A stretch of 64,000 nt of DNA from Thalassotalea mangrovi. Its GTDB lineage: Bacteria > Pseudomonadota > Gammaproteobacteria > Enterobacterales > Alteromonadaceae. The notes under the pieces are model-generated. The model did no database searches. It saw only the letters and a list, made by a program, of their open reading frames with translations, and had not been told where the DNA came from. The stretch lies in the NCBI RefSeq assembly GCF_005116735.1, contig NZ_SWDB01000022.1:1-64000 (forward strand), given 5' to 3'. The translations under genes were made by a program, and so were the position numbers. Of this stretch, positions 19,433 through 29,341 are shown in pieces. The first letter of the stretch is position 1. The number at the start of each line of letters is the position of its first letter.

Positions 19433-19572
19433 AGGTTCCGGGGCGAACTTCAAACAACAACGTCGAATAAATTAACAATGTTGTAAATTACACTGATACT
19501 TAGTATGGATTGTGATTAGCACATACGCTAGTCACTTTCAGGGTAAATCGCAATATCAACAAAGGGTCCTAA

Positions 19573-21543
19573 GTGAGTAATTTTTATCAGGTTCTTACCA
19601 TACTCGTGGCGGCGGTCATTGTCGTTTGGCTGTTTCGTCGCTGGCAGTTGCCGGCAATTCTGGCCTATCTGGTCGCGGGTACCCTGATTGGCGAACACGG
19701 CCTCAACATAACCGGTGATGAGGCTGATTATGAGCACATTGCGGAACTGGGTATTGTCTTCTTGCTGTTTACCCTGGGCCTGGAATTTTCACTACCAAAA
19801 CTGCTGGCAATGCGCAAACTGGTGACCGGTATCGGCTGCAATCAGGTCGGACTAACCCTGATGATTGTTATCGTGCTGGCGATGCTATTTGGTATTTCCT
19901 TACCCACGGCATTTGTTATTGGCGGGATTGTGGCACTGTCGTCAACCGCGATAGTAATCAGGCAATTGTCTGAATCTGGTTCGATTAAGCGGCGCTCCGG
20001 GCAGATTTCGGTTGCCGTATTATTGTGCCAGGACATCGCCGTTGTGCCATTCTTGATTTTAATCCCCTTGCTGGGGGAGGGGCTTGACTGGGGGATGCTC
20101 AGCGCCTTGATACTGGCACTGGTCAAAGGCAGCTTTGTGGTTGCTGTGCTGCTGTTCACCGGACGCTGGCTATTACCCAGAATCTTTAACGTGGTCGCCC
20201 AGGTGCGCACCGATGAGCTATTCGTACTCACGACGATATTAGTCACTCTATTGGCTGCCGCACTTACCCAGTTTTTCGGCTTGTCTATGGCGTTGGGCGC
20301 GTTCCTGGCGGGAATGATGCTAGGTGAAAGTCAGTATAAGTATCAACTTGAAGCGGACATTCGCCCATTTCGGGATATTCTGCTTGGCCTGTTCTTTATC
20401 ACGGTCGGTATGAAACTCGATTGGCAGGCATTGCTTCAGTCACCGGGCAGCATTGCCCTGGTGTTGCTATTGACGCTATTGATCAAAATTTCGGTGATTC
20501 GCTGGCTCGGCGTTCGCGCCGGTGAATCTGCTAAGGATTCCTGGGCTGCAGGATTCATGCTCGCACAAATGGGGGAGTTTAGCTTTGTATTGATTGCGCT
20601 GGCCGCCAATAATGGCCTGTTTGATTCGCAACTTACATCGGTGTTGCTTGGTGCCGGCATCCTGTCGATGGCCGTCACCCCGTTTATGATCAACCGGGCA
20701 AGAAGCTGGGCGGTGAAGCTAACGCTGGAGAATAATAAATCAGCCGTCGATGAAGATGTTATTGAGCAGCCACAACAGGCACTGAGTAATCATGTGGTTA
20801 TCTGCGGCTTTGGTCGTGTCGGACAGACCGTGAGTCGATTTTTAAAACAGGAAAATATCGATTTTATTGCCATTGACATCGACCCGGTACGAGTGAATGA
20901 GGCGCGTGAGGCGGGAGAAAATGTATTGTTTGGATCGGCGCGACAGGCGGAAGTGTTGCGTGCTGCTAATATCAGCGAAGCAAAGCTGGTGGTGGTTTCC
21001 TACGGTGCGCCGGAGCAATCCTTTGATGTCGTACAGAAAGTGCGCTCGTTATCTGAGCATGTGCAGATTCTGGTAAGAACCCGTAACGATGATGCACTGA
21101 CCAAGTTGCAGCAAGCCGGGGCCAACGAAGTGGTACCTGAATCACTGGAAGGCAGCCTGATGCTGGTCTCACAGGTACTGAACTTAAGTGGTGTGCCTTT
21201 TTCGCGAATCGTGCGACAGATTCAGGCAGAACGCAAGAATCATTACAATCGATTACATGGTTTCTATCCGGGCGTTGATACTGATATGAGCGCCGGGGCC
21301 ATTGAACGCCTGGAGTTTGTTCACGCTACCTTGTTAAATGATGATGCATTCGCCGCCGGACAGACCATAGAGGCGTTAAACCTCAAGGACAAGCGTGTCG
21401 AGATACTGGCGATTCGTCGCCAGGGCCAGGAAATAGCCCACCCATCGGCGCAGCAAAAGTTAATGGCTCAGGATACCTTAGTATTGCAGGGCAAACCAAG
21501 GCGAGTAGAGCGGGTGGAACGGTTTTTACAGAAGGGGGAGTAA
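19573..21543 (+). CDS. Monovalent cation:proton antiporter-2 with TrkA-N domain (Kef-like)
   Basis: 656-residue inner-membrane protein: about twelve hydrophobic helices to residue 385 (Na+/H+ exchanger fold, with GTLIGEHGLNI and GFMLAQMGEFSFVLIALA), then a RCK/TrkA-N Rossmann domain (HVVICGFGRVGQTVSRFL) and a TrkA-C-like end (LVLQGKPRRVERVERFL). This is the Kef/YbaL arrangement, which couples K+ (or Na+) efflux to H+ entry under nucleotide or glutathione control. The start is a GTG at 19573 shortly after GGGTCC. Divergent from the CadC-like gene. Ion specificity cannot be read from sequence. Confidence 0.92.
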   Translation: MSNFYQVLTILVAAVIVVWLFRRWQLPAILAYLVAGTLIGEHGLNITGDEADYEHIAELGIVFLLFTLGLEFSLPKLLAMRKLVTGIGCNQVGLTLMIVIVLAMLFGISLPTAFVIGGIVALSSTAIVIRQLSESGSIKRRSGQISVAVLLCQDIAVVPFLILIPLLGEGLDWGMLSALILALVKGSFVVAVLLFTGRWLLPRIFNVVAQVRTDELFVLTTILVTLLAAALTQFFGLSMALGAFLAGMMLGESQYKYQLEADIRPFRDILLGLFFITVGMKLDWQALLQSPGSIALVLLLTLLIKISVIRWLGVRAGESAKDSWAAGFMLAQMGEFSFVLIALAANNGLFDSQLTSVLLGAGILSMAVTPFMINRARSWAVKLTLENNKSAVDEDVIEQPQQALSNHVVICGFGRVGQTVSRFLKQENIDFIAIDIDPVRVNEAREAGENVLFGSARQAEVLRAANISEAKLVVVSYGAPEQSFDVVQKVRSLSEHVQILVRTRNDDALTKLQQAGANEVVPESLEGSLMLVSQVLNLSGVPFSRIVRQIQAERKNHYNRLHGFYPGVDTDMSAGAIERLEFVHATLLNDDAFAAGQTIEALNLKDKRVEILAIRRQGQEIAHPSAQQKLMAQDTLVLQGKPRRVERVERFLQKGE

Positions 21544-21545
21544 CT

Positions 21546-21612
21546 AAGGGGAAGGTGGAAGAAGTAAGAGGAAGAAGTGAGAGGAAGGTGGAAGTCGAAG
21601 GTGGAAGACGGC
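21546..21612 (+). repeat. Purine-rich heptamer array (GGTGGAA-like units)
   Basis: Directly after the antiporter stop lie about nine degenerate 7-base units on the plus strand, such as GTGGAAG, AAGTAAG and AGGAAGA, with GAAGGTGG recurring. The same unit family appears in reverse complement at 44912-44950. Confidence 0.6.
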
Positions 21613-21630
21613 CAAGCTAGGCTAAAATCG

Positions 21631-21670
21631 CTTACAGCTTACAGCTTACAGCTTACAGCTTACAGCTTAG
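21631..21670 (+). repeat. CTTACAG heptamer tandem array
   Basis: Five exact head-to-tail copies of CTTACAG followed by a partial unit CTTAG. It lies between the antiporter gene and the end of the patatin-like gene. The same unit in the opposite orientation forms the array at 30665-30717. Confidence 0.9.
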
Positions 21671-21697
21671 AAGATCGCAGCGCAGCACGGTTTTCTG

Positions 21698-22864
21698 TCA
21701 GATAGCCAAAAACTCGCGAATTTCCTGCTCTTTTTCCATCGCATCTTCAAAACCGACCTGAATCAGGCGTTTGCAGTAATTTTGTTCGAACAGGATGTAT
21801 GACGTTAAGCTCGATTCTGCATCTTTTGTCGCCCCCATAAAACGCAATAGCAGGCGCAGAGGCCAGTTCAATTCACCATAATGTTGCTGCGCAATACGAT
21901 TAAAATTTTCACTGGGGTTAATCAGCAAGGTATCGATATTTCGCAACGAGGTTTGTGAGTCTCGTTTACTTTCATCAATCAGCTGCACCGTATGATTAAT
22001 TCGTTGCAGTCGCTCTAAATCACTGTTCATCGTTTCCGCAAAGACGGTGTCCATTAGGTGGCCGGCAACCGTAGCAAAGGTAGGTGCTGGAAATTTAGCA
22101 AGGTTTATCGGGTAATGGTTTAATGGCACTTCTTGTTCCGGTTGCTCGACACCAACGATAAAAATTCGTTCCGCCCCGAGGTGGATTGGGGGACTGAGTG
22201 GTGACAGTTGATTTACCGAACCATCACCATAGAATTTTTGGTTAATTCGCACCGGACTAAAGATAAATGGTATTGATGAGGACGCCATTAGATGCTCAGT
22301 AGTGAGCTGACATTGCTCGCCCCGCCGTTTCGCTCGTTGCCAGGGTTCAATCGACTTATCTGCCTGATAAAAACTGATCGAATCACCGCAGGAGTAACTT
22401 GAAGCGGTGATAGCGATCGATGACAGATAATTGTTGATGATATTCACATCGATGCGCTTAAAGTCGACCACCTGGTTGAGTAGCTCTCTTAATGGTTCAT
22501 TATTTAACAGGCTGTATGATTTTAAAGTGGCATGTGGCGATTGAAAATTACTGAAAAAGCCGGCAATGATATGACCAAATACTTCACCAGCGGTGCTGTG
22601 ATAGATCTGCCCGGTATGTAGGTTGTTCCAAATCCATTCAAGTTTGCGAACGCCCAGATGAAAACAGGACGCGTAGCAGGCAATCGTTGTAGCATTAATC
22701 GCACCGGCAGAAGTACCACAAATAATCGGAAAGGGAATGCCATGATTGCGGGGCATAAAGCGGGCAATGGCTTTTAACACACCTACCTGATAGGCAGCAC
22801 GGGCACCACCACCAGTGAGCATTAACGCGGTTTTACATCCTTTGTAGCTTTTCTTTTCAGCCAT
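21698..22864 (-). CDS. Patatin-like phospholipase family protein
   Basis: 388-residue putative lipid acyl hydrolase. The oxyanion motif GGGARAAYQVG (about residue 18), nucleophile elbow CGTSAGA (serine about residue 51) and catalytic Asp in YGDGSVNQ (about residue 213) form the patatin Ser-Asp dyad. No signal peptide is seen, so it probably acts from the cytoplasm on membrane lipids. C-terminal region (about 270-388) is helical and charged. Followed on the opposite side by nadK on the same strand, 122 bp away. The physiological lipid is unknown. Confidence 0.9.
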   Translation of the reverse strand: MAEKKSYKGCKTALMLTGGGARAAYQVGVLKAIARFMPRNHGIPFPIICGTSAGAINATTIACYASCFHLGVRKLEWIWNNLHTGQIYHSTAGEVFGHIIAGFFSNFQSPHATLKSYSLLNNEPLRELLNQVVDFKRIDVNIINNYLSSIAITASSYSCGDSISFYQADKSIEPWQRAKRRGEQCQLTTEHLMASSSIPFIFSPVRINQKFYGDGSVNQLSPLSPPIHLGAERIFIVGVEQPEQEVPLNHYPINLAKFPAPTFATVAGHLMDTVFAETMNSDLERLQRINHTVQLIDESKRDSQTSLRNIDTLLINPSENFNRIAQQHYGELNWPLRLLLRFMGATKDAESSLTSYILFEQNYCKRLIQVGFEDAMEKEQEIREFLAI

Positions 22865-22986
22865 TTATTGCCAGATTTGAATTAAGGAGCACACTCTTAT
22901 TATTGTGCGATTGCCGATGGGCTGTAAAGCTCGAATTGGTATATCTTTACCGCAACACTATTCGCGCCAGTTGGATGCAGCCAGCG

Positions 22987-23868
22987 TCAATAAATCCGGT
23001 TGCCCCAACTTAGCTTGCTTCTGAGGACATTAAAATAATCATGATCTAATGGGTGTACCAGGCGCAGCGTTTGCTCACATTTCCTGATGATAATTTCATC
23101 GCCAGGCATTACCGCTAAAATGACATGGCCATCACAACTGACCTGCAGGTCTTCGGAGTTATTGGTGGCCACGACTAGCTTTAATTCTGAATCACCGTCA
23201 ACCACAATGGGGCGTGATGTTAACGTGTGAGGAAACATTGGCACTAAGGTGAGGGCATTTAAATTCGGGGTTAAAATCGAACCTCCGGCCGACATGCTGT
23301 AGGCGGTGGAACCGGTCGGGGTTGAAACAATCAGGCCATCAGAGCGTTGGGAAAACATAAACACGTCATCAAGGTAGACTTCAAATTCCATCATCGAAGC
23401 GACTTTGCCTGGATGGAGAACCGCCTCATTAACGGCGCTATTGGCACTCTTGAGCTGACCATGACGGAAGACTTCGGCCTGTATTAAGAATCTGTGCTCA
23501 GTCTTAGAACGTCCTTGCAGAATTTCTTCTAATGGCGCAAACAGGTTATCCGGAGAGATATCGGTCAAAAAGCCAAGGTTTCCTCGGTTAACACCAACTA
23601 CCGCGATGTTATAACAGGCAAGGACCCGAGCAGCACCAAGCATGTAACCATCACCGCCGACGACAACCGCAAGGTCGGCGAGTTCGCCTATTTCTGTTAT
23701 GTCACGGGTTTGTGCTGACTTTACGTTGAGCTGTCGGGCAACTTTGGTTTCGACAAATACCTGATAGCCTTTTTCCTGAAAAAAAGTCAGTAAAGATTCA
23801 ATCGTGGCTAACGCGCCATTGTGGTCAGGTTTGCCAATCAGTCCGATGGTTTTGTATTGTTGTGTCAT
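22987..23868 (-). CDS. nadK: NAD kinase
   Basis: Phosphorylates NAD to NADP with ATP in the cytoplasm. 293 residues, the normal length. Key motifs: [14 protein letters not shown] (GGDG with catalytic Asp), [11 protein letters not shown], and the central nucleotide-binding [14 protein letters not shown]. It is divergent from grpE, the same pairing as in other gammaproteobacteria. A second, more distant NAD-kinase-like gene lies at 32675-33820. Confidence 0.96.
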   Translation of the reverse strand: MTQQYKTIGLIGKPDHNGALATIESLLTFFQEKGYQVFVETKVARQLNVKSAQTRDITEIGELADLAVVVGGDGYMLGAARVLACYNIAVVGVNRGNLGFLTDISPDNLFAPLEEILQGRSKTEHRFLIQAEVFRHGQLKSANSAVNEAVLHPGKVASMMEFEVYLDDVFMFSQRSDGLIVSTPTGSTAYSMSAGGSILTPNLNALTLVPMFPHTLTSRPIVVDGDSELKLVVATNNSEDLQVSCDGHVILAVMPGDEIIIRKCEQTLRLVHPLDHDYFNVLRSKLSWGNRIY

Positions 23869-24008
23869 ATCGTGCTTATTCGAATAAGTTGCCGTAGCTT
23901 GTCGGCCATGGTGTTAAAAAAACGTTGCCGATTTATGGCCGACGGATTTAAAGGGCAGTGTCTCATAAAAAATCCCGGTGTAAAGCAAGATTTTTATTTA
24001 ATCCAAGG

Positions 24009-24036
24009 CTTGATCCTGAATTTTCAATCCCCATAA
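24009..24036 (+). promoter_or_regulatory. Predicted sigma-32 promoter of grpE
   Basis: CTTGATC at 24009-24015 and CCCCATAA at 24029-24036 are separated by 13 bases, close to the heat-shock consensus CTTGAA / CCCCAT-T. The grpE ATG is 34 bp further on. Confidence 0.82.
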
Positions 24037-24069
24037 TTAGCACCATTATAGGTTTTATTGGAGTTTTCA

Positions 24070-24711
24070 ATGACGAAAGAGTCAAACAATCACAGCGAAG
24101 AGACTGTGAAACAACAAGCAGAAAAGCCGGAAAATGCCGAGTCTGAAGCAGTGACCGAAGACGTGGTTGCAAGCGAACAGGAGTCAGCAACTCAAGATTC
24201 TGTTGAGCAGGTGGTAGAAGAGCTAAGTCAAGAACAGCAGAAAATTGCTGATTTGGAGCAAAAGCTGGCAGCAGCGCAGGCTACTATTGATGGCCAGAAA
24301 GACTCAGTGATTCGCGCCAAAGCCGAGGTTGACAATATTCGTCGTCGTTCCGCACAGGACGTTGAAAAAGCAAAGAAATTTGCATTGGAGAAATTTGCCG
24401 GTGAGTTGCTTGTCGTTGTTGATAACCTTGAGCGTGGCCTTGAAAATATCGATAGAGAAGACGAAAGCAATAAAGCGATGCTGGAAGGAATTGAGCTGAC
24501 TCTGCAAAGCTTTTTAACGACATTGGACAAATTTGGTGTCAATGTTGTCGATCCGAAGGACCAACCATTTAATCCAGAACTTCATCAGGCGATGTCTATT
24601 CAGGAAGTGGAAGGTGTTGAGCCGAATACGGTGATTGCGGTTATGCAAAAAGGCTACGAATTAAATGGACGTCTTCTGCGTCCGGCCATGGTAATGGTTT
24701 CCAAAGCCTAA
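24070..24711 (+). CDS. grpE: Nucleotide exchange factor GrpE
   Basis: Cochaperone that releases ADP from DnaK and so restarts the folding cycle. The acidic, disordered N-terminus (Glu-rich to about residue 55) is followed by a long coiled coil ([15 protein letters not shown]), the family segment [20 protein letters not shown], and the beta-domain motif [10 protein letters not shown]...[18 protein letters not shown]. 213 residues from ATG 24070, preceded by GGAG at six bases; a TTG 12 bases earlier is not needed. Ends with a strong terminator, so it is a separate transcript from dnaK. Confidence 0.97.
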   Translation: MTKESNNHSEETVKQQAEKPENAESEAVTEDVVASEQESATQDSVEQVVEELSQEQQKIADLEQKLAAAQATIDGQKDSVIRAKAEVDNIRRRSAQDVEKAKKFALEKFAGELLVVVDNLERGLENIDREDESNKAMLEGIELTLQSFLTTLDKFGVNVVDPKDQPFNPELHQAMSIQEVEGVEPNTVIAVMQKGYELNGRLLRPAMVMVSKA

Positions 24712-24730
24712 GTTTTCCTGGTAGTTTCGA

Positions 24731-24759
24731 AAAGCAGGTCTTCAGACCTGCTTTTTTTT
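24731..24759 (+). terminator. Rho-independent terminator of grpE
   Basis: Stem AAAGCAGGTC/GACCTGCTTT with TTCA loop (arms 24731-24740 and 24745-24754), followed by an unbroken run of T. Confidence 0.92.
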
Positions 24760-24827
24760 ATCCGGACTTTTTCGAACCTCAGCCGCTTGAACTATTATTG
24801 ATTAATTCAATGAGTTAAATCTATTAG

Positions 24828-25862
24828 ATGCGTATGGAGCCGACGGCGACAATATTAATTGTTGATGATAACCCTGAAAACATTGACGTGCTCAATGGGA
24901 TTCTAAAGCAGCATTATCGTGTGAAAGCGGCGCTGTCTGGTGCCTTAGCGCTGAAAATCGTCGCGTCTGCAGAAAAGCCAGATTTAATTCTGCTTGATGT
25001 GATGATGCCAGATATGGACGGCCATGAAGTTTGTCGGTTACTAAAAGCCAATCCTTTGACTGTCGACATTCCGGTCATTTTTATTACCGCCAAAACCTCA
25101 ATTGAAGATGAGCAGATGGGACTAGGGCTGGGAGCGGTGGACTACATTAGTAAGCCGGTCAGTGTGCCTATTGTCCTGGCCAGGGTAAAAACCCACCTTG
25201 CTCTTTATAACCAGCAACGGGAACTGGAACTAAAGGTCAGGGAGCGTACGCAGGAGATTGAGCTTACCCGACGGGAAATTATTAACCGCCTCGGTCGGGC
25301 GGCAGAGTACAAAGATAACGAAACCGGCATGCATGTTATTCGCATGAGCCGTTACTCAAAAATTCTGGCAGAAAAAATTAAGGCTCCGGACAACTGGGTA
25401 GAGCTGCTTTATAACGCCGCGCCAATGCATGATGTTGGCAAAATCGGTATTCCAGATCGCATCCTGTTGAAAAACGGCAAGCTTGACCAGGATGAGTGGC
25501 AGGAAATGCAAAGGCATGTGCAATACGGAGCCGATATTATTGGTGATCACCCGTCAGAGCTTTTGCAAATGGCCCGGGAAATTACCTTATATCATCATGA
25601 AAAATATGATGGTAGTGGTTATCCCCATGGCACCATCGGGGATGCGATTCCGCTAAGCGCCAGGATTGTTGCTATTGCCGATGTGTTCGACGCCTTGACT
25701 TCGGAAAGGCCTTATAAATCGGCATGGTCGCTGGAAAAGACTTTTGAGTATTTACAGAACGAGGCCGGTAAACATTTTGACCCGGAGTTGGTTCCTAAAT
25801 TTATCGCCTGTGAAGCTCAGATCGTCGAAATTATGGAGAAATTTTCCGACGCCAATGGCTAA
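24828..25862 (+). CDS. Two-component response regulator with HD-GYP phosphodiesterase domain
   Basis: 344 residues. A receiver domain (about 8-125) has the acidic pair DD in LIVDDNPEN, phospho-acceptor D57 in ILLDVMMPDMDG and the Lys of DYISKP. A short coiled linker leads to an HD-GYP domain (about 155-340) with HVIRMSRYS, MHDVGKIGIPD, HHEKYDGSGYP and IADVFDALTS. Such proteins hydrolyse cyclic di-GMP in response to phosphorylation by a sensor kinase. All metal-ligand motifs look intact, so it should be active. No kinase gene is adjacent. ATG 24828 or 24834 may be the start. It lies between the grpE terminator and the dnaK promoter, hence likely its own unit. Confidence 0.92.
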   Translation: MRMEPTATILIVDDNPENIDVLNGILKQHYRVKAALSGALALKIVASAEKPDLILLDVMMPDMDGHEVCRLLKANPLTVDIPVIFITAKTSIEDEQMGLGLGAVDYISKPVSVPIVLARVKTHLALYNQQRELELKVRERTQEIELTRREIINRLGRAAEYKDNETGMHVIRMSRYSKILAEKIKAPDNWVELLYNAAPMHDVGKIGIPDRILLKNGKLDQDEWQEMQRHVQYGADIIGDHPSELLQMAREITLYHHEKYDGSGYPHGTIGDAIPLSARIVAIADVFDALTSERPYKSAWSLEKTFEYLQNEAGKHFDPELVPKFIACEAQIVEIMEKFSDANG

Positions 25863-25959
25863 CCAACCCTAAGAATTGGGTTAATTAATGACAATTTGGT
25901 CAGTCATGAATATTTTTTTTCCGGTTTATTCGCTTTTTTTCATTTTTTTTCTATTTCCG

Positions 25960-25989
25960 CATTGAAAAAGCATTCTCCTCCCCCCACTA
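25960..25989 (+). promoter_or_regulatory. Predicted sigma-32 promoter of dnaK
   Basis: CATTGAAA at 25960-25967 and CCCCACTA at 25982-25989 with a 14-base spacer match the heat-shock promoter pattern. The dnaK ATG lies 53 bp downstream, with CGGAG at 26029-26033 as ribosome site. Confidence 0.78.
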
Positions 25990-26041
25990 AGAGAAGTATC
26001 AAAATCATTATCATATTTTATGTTTTTCGGAGATCCTCAAG

Positions 26042-27964
26042 ATGGGCAAAATTATAGGTATTGACCTAGGGACTACTAACTCATGTGTTGCTGTTCTGGA
26101 TGGCGATAAAGTTCGTGTAATCGAGAACGCAGAGGGTGATCGTACTACCCCTTCTATCATTGCATACACCGCAGAAGGCGAGACGTTAGTGGGCCAGCCA
26201 GCCAAACGTCAGGCCGTTACTAACCCTGAAAATACGTTATTTGCGATTAAGCGTCTTATCGGTCGTCGTTATGAAGATAAAGAAGTTCAACGCGACATCG
26301 ATATCATGCCTTTCGGTATCGTAAAAGCAGACAACGGCGATGCCTGGGTTGAAGCCAAAGGCGAAAAAATGGCACCACCACAGGTTTCTGCTGAAGTTCT
26401 GAAGAAAATGAAGAAAACCGCAGAAGACTTCCTTGGTGAGAAAGTTACTGAAGCGGTAATTACTGTACCAGCATACTTTAATGACTCACAACGTCAGGCA
26501 ACAAAAGATGCGGGTCGCATTGCTGGTCTGGACGTCAAGCGTATTATCAACGAACCAACAGCCGCTGCTCTTGCATACGGCATGGATAAGCAAAAAGGTG
26601 ACCGTGTCGTAGCGGTTTACGACCTTGGTGGTGGTACGTTCGATATCTCTATTATTGAAATCGATGAAGTTGAAGGTGAGCACACCTTTGAAGTACTGGC
26701 AACCAATGGTGACACCCACTTAGGTGGTGAAGACTTTGACAACCGTCTGATCAACTACCTAGTTGAAGAGTTCAAGAAAGAACAAGGTATGGATCTGACC
26801 AAAGACCCACTGGCGATGCAGCGTTTGAAAGAAGCCGCAGAAAAAGCTAAGTGTGAATTGTCATCAGCACAGCAAACGGACGTAAACCTTCCGTACATTA
26901 CCGCAGATGCTTCAGGTCCTAAGCACATGAACATCAAGGTAACCCGTGCTAAGTTGGAATCTTTAGTGGAAGATATGGTGAAAGCGACTTTAGAACCACT
27001 GAAAATGGCTCTTCAGGATGCGGACTTATCCACTTCAGATATCACTGACGTACTATTGGTGGGCGGTCAGACTCGTATGCCATTAGTACAAAAAACGGTA
27101 ACAGACTTCTTCGGCAAAGAGCCGCGTAAGGATGTTAACCCAGATGAAGCTGTAGCTTCTGGTGCTGCCGTTCAGGCTGGTGTCCTTGCGGGTGACGTTA
27201 CTGATGTATTGTTACTTGACGTAACGCCTCTGTCTCTGGGTATTGAGACCATGGGTGGCGTTATGACTAAGGTTATTGAAAAGAACACTACGATTCCGAC
27301 CAAACAGTCGCAGGTGTTTTCAACGGCGGAAGATAATCAGTCAGCGGTAACGGTTCACGTGGTTCAGGGTGAGCGTAAGCAAGCGTCCCTGAACAAATCA
27401 CTTGGTCAGTTCAACCTGGAAGGTATCGACCCGGCGCCGCGTGGTATGCCGCAAATCGAAGTAACTTTCGATATCGATGCCGATGGTATCTTGCACGTAA
27501 CTGCGAAAGACAAGAACACAGGTAAAGAACAGAAGATCACTATCAAAGCTTCTTCTGGTCTGTCCGATGACGAAGTCGAGCAAATGGTGCGTGACGCAGA
27601 AGCGAATGCGGATGCGGATGCCAAGTTCGAAGAACTGGTAACAGCTCGTAACCAGGCCGATGGCCTTGTCCACGCTACACGTAAGCAGGTTGAAGAAGCT
27701 GGCGATGACTTACCAGCGGAAGACAAAGAGAAAATCGAAGCGGCTGTTGCCGAGCTTGAAGGTGTGATTAAAGGCGAAGATAAAGAAGCCATTGATGCGA
27801 AATCTCAGGCGGTTATCGAAGCTTCAGCTAAGTTGATGGAAATCGCCCAGGCGAAAGCTCAGGCCCAGGCCGGTGAAGCGCCGCAAGGTGATGCTGAGCA
27901 AGCCAAACCAGCCGATGACGTTGTCGATGCTGAGTTTGAAGAAGTTAAAGACGATAAAAAGTAA
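26042..27964 (+). CDS. dnaK: Molecular chaperone DnaK (Hsp70)
   Basis: ATP-driven cytoplasmic chaperone that works with DnaJ and GrpE. 640 residues. ATPase domain motifs: [15 protein letters not shown] at the N-terminus, [30 protein letters not shown] (conserved Thr near 199) and [12 protein letters not shown]. The linker [19 protein letters not shown] leads to the substrate domain and a helical lid; the acidic tail [12 protein letters not shown] is typical. Preceded by a sigma-32-type promoter and followed by two hairpins before dnaJ, so DnaJ may be made at a lower level. Confidence 0.98.
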   Translation: MGKIIGIDLGTTNSCVAVLDGDKVRVIENAEGDRTTPSIIAYTAEGETLVGQPAKRQAVTNPENTLFAIKRLIGRRYEDKEVQRDIDIMPFGIVKADNGDAWVEAKGEKMAPPQVSAEVLKKMKKTAEDFLGEKVTEAVITVPAYFNDSQRQATKDAGRIAGLDVKRIINEPTAAALAYGMDKQKGDRVVAVYDLGGGTFDISIIEIDEVEGEHTFEVLATNGDTHLGGEDFDNRLINYLVEEFKKEQGMDLTKDPLAMQRLKEAAEKAKCELSSAQQTDVNLPYITADASGPKHMNIKVTRAKLESLVEDMVKATLEPLKMALQDADLSTSDITDVLLVGGQTRMPLVQKTVTDFFGKEPRKDVNPDEAVASGAAVQAGVLAGDVTDVLLLDVTPLSLGIETMGGVMTKVIEKNTTIPTKQSQVFSTAEDNQSAVTVHVVQGERKQASLNKSLGQFNLEGIDPAPRGMPQIEVTFDIDADGILHVTAKDKNTGKEQKITIKASSGLSDDEVEQMVRDAEANADADAKFEELVTARNQADGLVHATRKQVEEAGDDLPAEDKEKIEAAVAELEGVIKGEDKEAIDAKSQAVIEASAKLMEIAQAKAQAQAGEAPQGDAEQAKPADDVVDAEFEEVKDDKK

Positions 27965-27975
27965 TTAACTTTGCA

Positions 27976-28000
27976 GGCACCTGAATCGATTTCAGGTGCC
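27976..28000 (+). terminator. Hairpin after dnaK
   Basis: 10-bp perfect stem GGCACCTGAA/TTCAGGTGCC with a 5-base loop, 11 bp after the dnaK stop. No T run follows, so it is likely an mRNA-stabilising or partial-termination structure in the dnaK-dnaJ transcript. Confidence 0.65.
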
Positions 28001-28014
28001 AACATTTAGCCAAT

Positions 28015-28046
28015 AAATAAAGCGCTTCACTACAGGCGCTTTATTT
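28015..28046 (+). terminator. Second hairpin before dnaJ, possible attenuator
   Basis: 11-bp perfect stem AAATAAAGCGC/GCGCTTTATTT with a 10-base loop, ending 26 bp before dnaJ. The T-rich 3' arm resembles an intrinsic terminator with an interrupted T tract, which could reduce read-through into dnaJ. Confidence 0.65.
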
Positions 28047-28072
28047 CATTCAATCATGCAGTAAACAAGACT

Positions 28073-29209
28073 ATGGCAAAAACTGATTATTACGAAGTGC
28101 TGGGTGTCGCCAAGGATGCATCTGAGCGCGATATTAAAAAAGCCTATAAGCGGCTGGCGATGAAATTCCATCCGGATCGAACCAAGGGCGATAAGGAAAA
28201 GGAAGAGCAATTCAAGCAGGTTAAAGAAGCCTATGAAGTGCTGAACGACAGCCAAAAACGGGCAGCTTATGATCAATACGGTCATGCGGCGTTTGAGCAA
28301 GGTCAGGGCCCTGGTGGTTTTGGCGGCGGTGCTGATTTTGGTGATATATTTGGCGATGTGTTCGGTGATATCTTTGGCGGTGGTCGCGGCCGTGGTGGTC
28401 AGTCCCGCGCGCGTCGAGGTGCCGACTTGCGCTACAACCTGGACATGAGTCTGGAGGAAGCGGTTAAAGGCAAAACGGTTGAGTTGAAAGTTCCGACCTA
28501 TGTGAGTTGTGAACCTTGTAACGGCAGTGGTGCTAAACCAGGCTCGTCAGCATCAACCTGTTCAACCTGTCACGGTCATGGTCAGGTGCAAATGCGTCAG
28601 GGCCTGTTTGCCGTGCAGCAAACCTGTCCAACCTGTTCTGGTAGCGGCAAAGTGATTAAAGATCCATGTAACTCCTGTCATGGTGAAGGTCGGGTCAGAA
28701 AGACCAAGACTCTGTCCGCGAAGATTCCTGCAGGTGTTGATACCGGTGATCGTATTCGTCTTAATGGCGAAGGCGAAGCTGGTGAACATGGCGCTCCGGC
28801 GGGTGATTTATATGTACAGGTAAACGTGCGCGATCATGATATTTTTGTTCGTGACGAGAACCATCTATATTGTGAGGTACCGATTGGTTTCACAACCGCA
28901 GCGCTCGGCGGTGAAATCGAAGTGCCGACCCTGGAAGGCAAGGTTAAACTGAAAATTCCTCAGGAAACGCAGACTGGCAAGATGTTCCGTTTGCGCGGTA
29001 AAGGGGTGAAATCGGTACGCAGCTCTGTTACGGGCGACTTAATGTGTAAAGTTGTGGTGGAAACGCCAGTTAACTTAACCGCAGAACAGCGCGAGCTACT
29101 GGAAAAGCTCGAAGAGAGCATGGGCACAGGAAAAGATGCTGCCCGCTACCGTCCCAAGGAGCAAGGCTTCTTTGATGGTGTGAAGAATTTCTTCGACAGT
29201 TTAAAGTAA
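28073..29209 (+). CDS. dnaJ: Chaperone protein DnaJ (Hsp40)
   Basis: Cochaperone that delivers substrates to DnaK and stimulates its ATPase. 378 residues: J domain (about 1-70) with the HPD motif in [10 protein letters not shown]; Gly/Phe-rich linker (about 75-115); zinc domain with four CxxCxGxG repeats ([32 protein letters not shown]); and the C-terminal substrate domains. Complete and normal. It follows dnaK by 108 bp with hairpins between, and its own terminator is 2 bp after the stop. Confidence 0.98.
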   Translation: MAKTDYYEVLGVAKDASERDIKKAYKRLAMKFHPDRTKGDKEKEEQFKQVKEAYEVLNDSQKRAAYDQYGHAAFEQGQGPGGFGGGADFGDIFGDVFGDIFGGGRGRGGQSRARRGADLRYNLDMSLEEAVKGKTVELKVPTYVSCEPCNGSGAKPGSSASTCSTCHGHGQVQMRQGLFAVQQTCPTCSGSGKVIKDPCNSCHGEGRVRKTKTLSAKIPAGVDTGDRIRLNGEGEAGEHGAPAGDLYVQVNVRDHDIFVRDENHLYCEVPIGFTTAALGGEIEVPTLEGKVKLKIPQETQTGKMFRLRGKGVKSVRSSVTGDLMCKVVVETPVNLTAEQRELLEKLEESMGTGKDAARYRPKEQGFFDGVKNFFDSLK

Positions 29210-29210
29210 T

Positions 29211-29241
29211 GTAAAGCAGGCTTCGGCCTGCTTTACTTTTT
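29211..29241 (+). terminator. Rho-independent terminator of dnaJ
   Basis: An 11-bp GTAAAGCAGGC stem closed by the very stable TTCG tetraloop (arms 29211-29221 and 29226-29236), followed by five T. Confidence 0.93.
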
Positions 29242-29341
29242 CAGAGCCTGATTCGCGGTTGGCTTAACTGGATTGGTAACTTACACAAGTGCAGGATATC
29301 CATTTCAGTGACGTGGCAATATTTGTGTCAGATGAGAGTGT

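Noticed and set aside
21631-21670. CRISPR-like array
   Set aside because: Units are 7 bp with no spacers and there are no cas genes; it is a simple tandem repeat.
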